A DNA stretch of 14,809 nt, taken from NCBI GenBank assembly GCA_964528155.1, contig CAZGRL010000087.1, positions 1 to 14,809 of the forward strand, read 5' to 3'. Below the pieces are notes generated by a model. It was given only the letters and a program-made list of their open reading frames with translations, was not told the DNA's origin and made no database searches. The translations under genes and the position numbers were made by a program. Positions 13,275 to 14,809 of this stretch are shown piece by piece (the first letter of the stretch is position 1; the number at the start of each line of letters is the position of its first letter). Origin of the DNA: G001797105 sp964528155. GTDB lineage: Bacteria > Chloroflexota > Anaerolineae > Anaerolineales > E44-bin32.

Positions 13275-14172
13275 ATGGAAGGAAACGACTGGCTGGCGGA
13301 GCGCTTCGAGGAGAATCGGGGTCACCTGCAGGCGGTGGCCTACCGGATGCTCGGCTCTCCAGGCGAGGCGGATGACGCCGTCCAGGAAGCCTGGCTTCGG
13401 TTCAGCCGCTCCGATACCAGCGGGGTCGAGAACCTGGGAGGTTGGCTGACGACGGTCGTGGCGCGGGTGTGCCTGGACATGCTTCGCTCGCGCAAGGCCA
13501 GGCGCGAGGAGCCGCTGAGCGCGCACGTCCCATACGTGAATGTGCGCCGCGAGGACGGGACCAGCCCCGAGCACGAGGCGCTCCTGGGGGAATTGGTAGG
13601 CCTGGCGATGCTGGTCGTGCTCGAAACTCTGGCTCCCGCCGAGCGGGTCGCCTTCGTCTTGCACGACATTTTTGCCGTGCCCTTCGATGAGATCGCGCCG
13701 ATCGTTGGGCGGTCACCGACCGCGACCCGACATCTCGCCAGTCGCGCTCGCGTGCGGGGAGCGGCCAAAGCACCCGACGCCGATCTCACCCGTCGAAGAT
13801 CCCGCAGCTCTTTGCGGGGCCAGCGAGAAGTCGTCGAGGCGTTCCTGGCTGCCTCGCGCGGCGGTGACTTCGAGGCGCTCCTCGCCGTTCTCGACCCGGA
13901 CGTTGTGCTCCGTGCCGACGGCGCAGCTGTGGAAATGGGCTCATCGCCGGAGGGTCCGCGGGGCTGCGGCCGTTGCTGAGACCTTCGCCGGGCGGGCACG
14001 GGCCGCACAGCCGGCGCTCGTCGATGGTGCTGTGGGTCTCGTGTGGGCTCAGGGTGGAAAGCCGCGCGTCGTGTTCAGCCTCACGATCACGCGGGGGAAG
14101 ATCCTCGAGATCGACTTGCTCGCCGACCCTGAGAGGCTTATCCAGCTCAACCTGGTGATCCTGAACGACTGA
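13275..14172 (+). pseudogene. ECF41/SigJ-type sigma factor with SnoaL-like tail, frameshifted
   Basis: Sigma region 2 (about residues 10-75, with LGSPGEADDAVQEAWLRF and GWLTTVVARVCLDMLRSRKA) and region 4 (about 112-160, LETLAPAERVAFVLHDIFAV then IVGRSPTATRHLASRAR) are typical of ECF41/SigJ. Such factors carry a fused SnoaL-like C-terminal domain that tunes activity. Here that domain starts (VVEAFLAASRGGDFEALL), but one extra C at 13947/13948 shifts the frame and gives a stop at 13979. Removing it restores RRVRGAAAVAETFAG through LLADPERLIQLNLVI to 14172, 298 residues in all. The start is ATG 13275 with GAGGGA nine bases upstream. Residues 173-182 hold an unusual Arg/Ser-rich insert. The shift may be real or a sequencing error; if real, the factor loses half its regulatory tail. 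Confidence 0.8.
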
Positions 14173-14240
14173 GCAGTCAACGAGCGCCGCCTGTCGGGCG
14201 AATGCGTTAGACTTTCCAGAGCCGCAATCGTTGGCTGACC

Positions 14241-14723
14241 ATGTTCATCCTCATCATGGGCGTGACTGGATCCGGCAAGACCACCGTCGGCGAGCGGCTT
14301 TGCGCCGACCTCGGCTGGCCGTTCTTCGACGCCGACGACTTTCATCCTACGGCCAACGTGCGCAAGATGTCCGCGGGTGTCCCCCTCACCGACGAAGACC
14401 GATTGCCATGGCTTGAGTCGTTGCGGGACCTCATCGCCGAGTACGAGGCGCTAGGCGAGAACGGCGTGTTGGCCTGTTCGGCGTTGAAGGAAACATACCG
14501 CAGGACCCTCTCATCTCCCACCGATCTCGCGATTGTCTACTTGAAAGCGGAACGCGAGCTCATTCGTGGCAGGCTGGCCGATCGGCGCGGACACTATATG
14601 TCGCCGGAGCTTATCGAGAGCCAGTTTCATGATCTGGAAGAACCTGAGGGGGCGATCACCATCCCGGCCGATTGGCCGCCCGAGCGCGCCGCCACCCTGG
14701 TCCGGTCCCGGCTCGGGTTATGA
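14241..14723 (+). CDS. gntK: Gluconokinase (GntK family)
   Basis: The 160-residue cytosolic kinase has the length and motifs of GntK, which phosphorylates gluconate to 6-phosphogluconate and feeds the pentose phosphate or Entner-Doudoroff route. The P-loop is GVTGSGKT (7-14), the family signature FFDADDFHP is at 28-36, and ANVRKMSAGVPLTDEDRLPW follows. ACSALKETYRRTL and DRRGHYMSPELIESQFHDLE are further conserved blocks, the latter around the lid region. ATG 14241 is the natural start because the P-loop follows after six residues. No clear ribosome binding site precedes it, so translation may be weak or leaderless. It lies 68 bases after the end of the sigma coding region and is the intact relative of the fragment at 12641-12766. 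Confidence 0.88.
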   Translation: MFILIMGVTGSGKTTVGERLCADLGWPFFDADDFHPTANVRKMSAGVPLTDEDRLPWLESLRDLIAEYEALGENGVLACSALKETYRRTLSSPTDLAIVYLKAERELIRGRLADRRGHYMSPELIESQFHDLEEPEGAITIPADWPPERAATLVRSRLGL

Positions 14724-14781
14724 AGAACCGGGGCGCCTGAACCCGGAGTGAGAGGGTAGGGATAAGGCGCTCCGGTTCTTC
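14722..14781. terminator. Long inverted repeat at the end of the gluconokinase gene
   Basis: AAGAACCGGGGCGCCT (14723-14738) pairs with AGGCGCTCCGGTTCTT (14765-14780) with one mismatch, plus one more G-C pair outside, around a 26-base loop. The left arm overlaps the gene's TGA. No clean T-run follows (CGAACCCCTT), so it is a possible terminator or the end of a small palindromic element. Confidence 0.5.
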
Positions 14782-14809
14782 GAACCCCTTCTAGTCCTCG
14801 GCGGAGAGC

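Noticed and set aside
14206..14212. GTTAGAC resembling an integron core site (GTTRRRY) before gluconokinase
   Set aside because: No matching RYYYAAC partner or paired boxes lie upstream, so it is probably a chance match or part of a promoter.
1..14809. CRISPR array, rRNA, tRNA, transposase or phage genes
   Set aside because: No regularly spaced short repeats, RNA gene signatures or mobile-element enzymes were seen on either strand.

Overview
The window looks like accessory DNA from an uncultured, free-living bacterium. Ribosome binding sites are strong, GC content is moderate to high, several genes start with GTG, and there are many paralogues of small membrane proteins and quinone-oxidoreductase-like enzymes. 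This content fits a Chloroflexota- or Actinomycetota-like host, but there is no rRNA, tRNA or ribosomal protein to settle the taxonomy, so that placement is a weak inference.

Region 1 (1-2.3 kb) is a string of small, unrelated genes: a DinB-fold protein, a 54-residue membrane protein, an 85-residue zinc-ribbon protein and possibly a 50-residue ORF. They are separated by four diverged copies of one highly structured repeat. The best copies begin with an RYYYAAC core followed by CACTCGC, end in GGGGCAGGYGAAACC, and lie 30-60 bases after a gene. The layout resembles gene cassettes in an integron, but the 3' cores and the element lengths are not canonical.

Region 2 (2.3-12.6 kb) follows a gene-poor stretch. 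It is a one-directional run on the + strand: a membrane acyltransferase, then five paralogous zinc-independent MDR/quinone oxidoreductases (330-350 residues, one shortened to 307) interleaved with multi-pass membrane proteins (one DUF6326-like, three DUF4386-like, one 43-residue protein). One DUF4386 gene carries a 1-base frameshift. The last two MDR genes overlap by ATGA. The repeated alternation of soluble oxidoreductase and small membrane protein suggests amplification of a two-part module.

Region 3 (12.6 kb to the end) is visibly richer in GC. It opens with a decayed fragment of a gluconokinase gene. Next come a VOC/glyoxalase-fold gene on the - strand and a divergent ECF41/SigJ-type sigma factor gene. 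The 76-base gap between these two holds a matched pair of divergent promoters of the published ECF41 type (TGTCACA or AGTCACA, 16 bases, CGTC), so the sigma factor probably controls itself and the VOC gene. The sigma gene has a 1-base insertion in its SnoaL-like regulatory tail and an extra 9-codon segment that shares a 13-mer with the Region 1 repeats. An intact gluconokinase gene and a long inverted repeat close the window.

The least explained elements are the cassette-like repeat array, the MDR/membrane-protein array and the divergent ECF41 switch.
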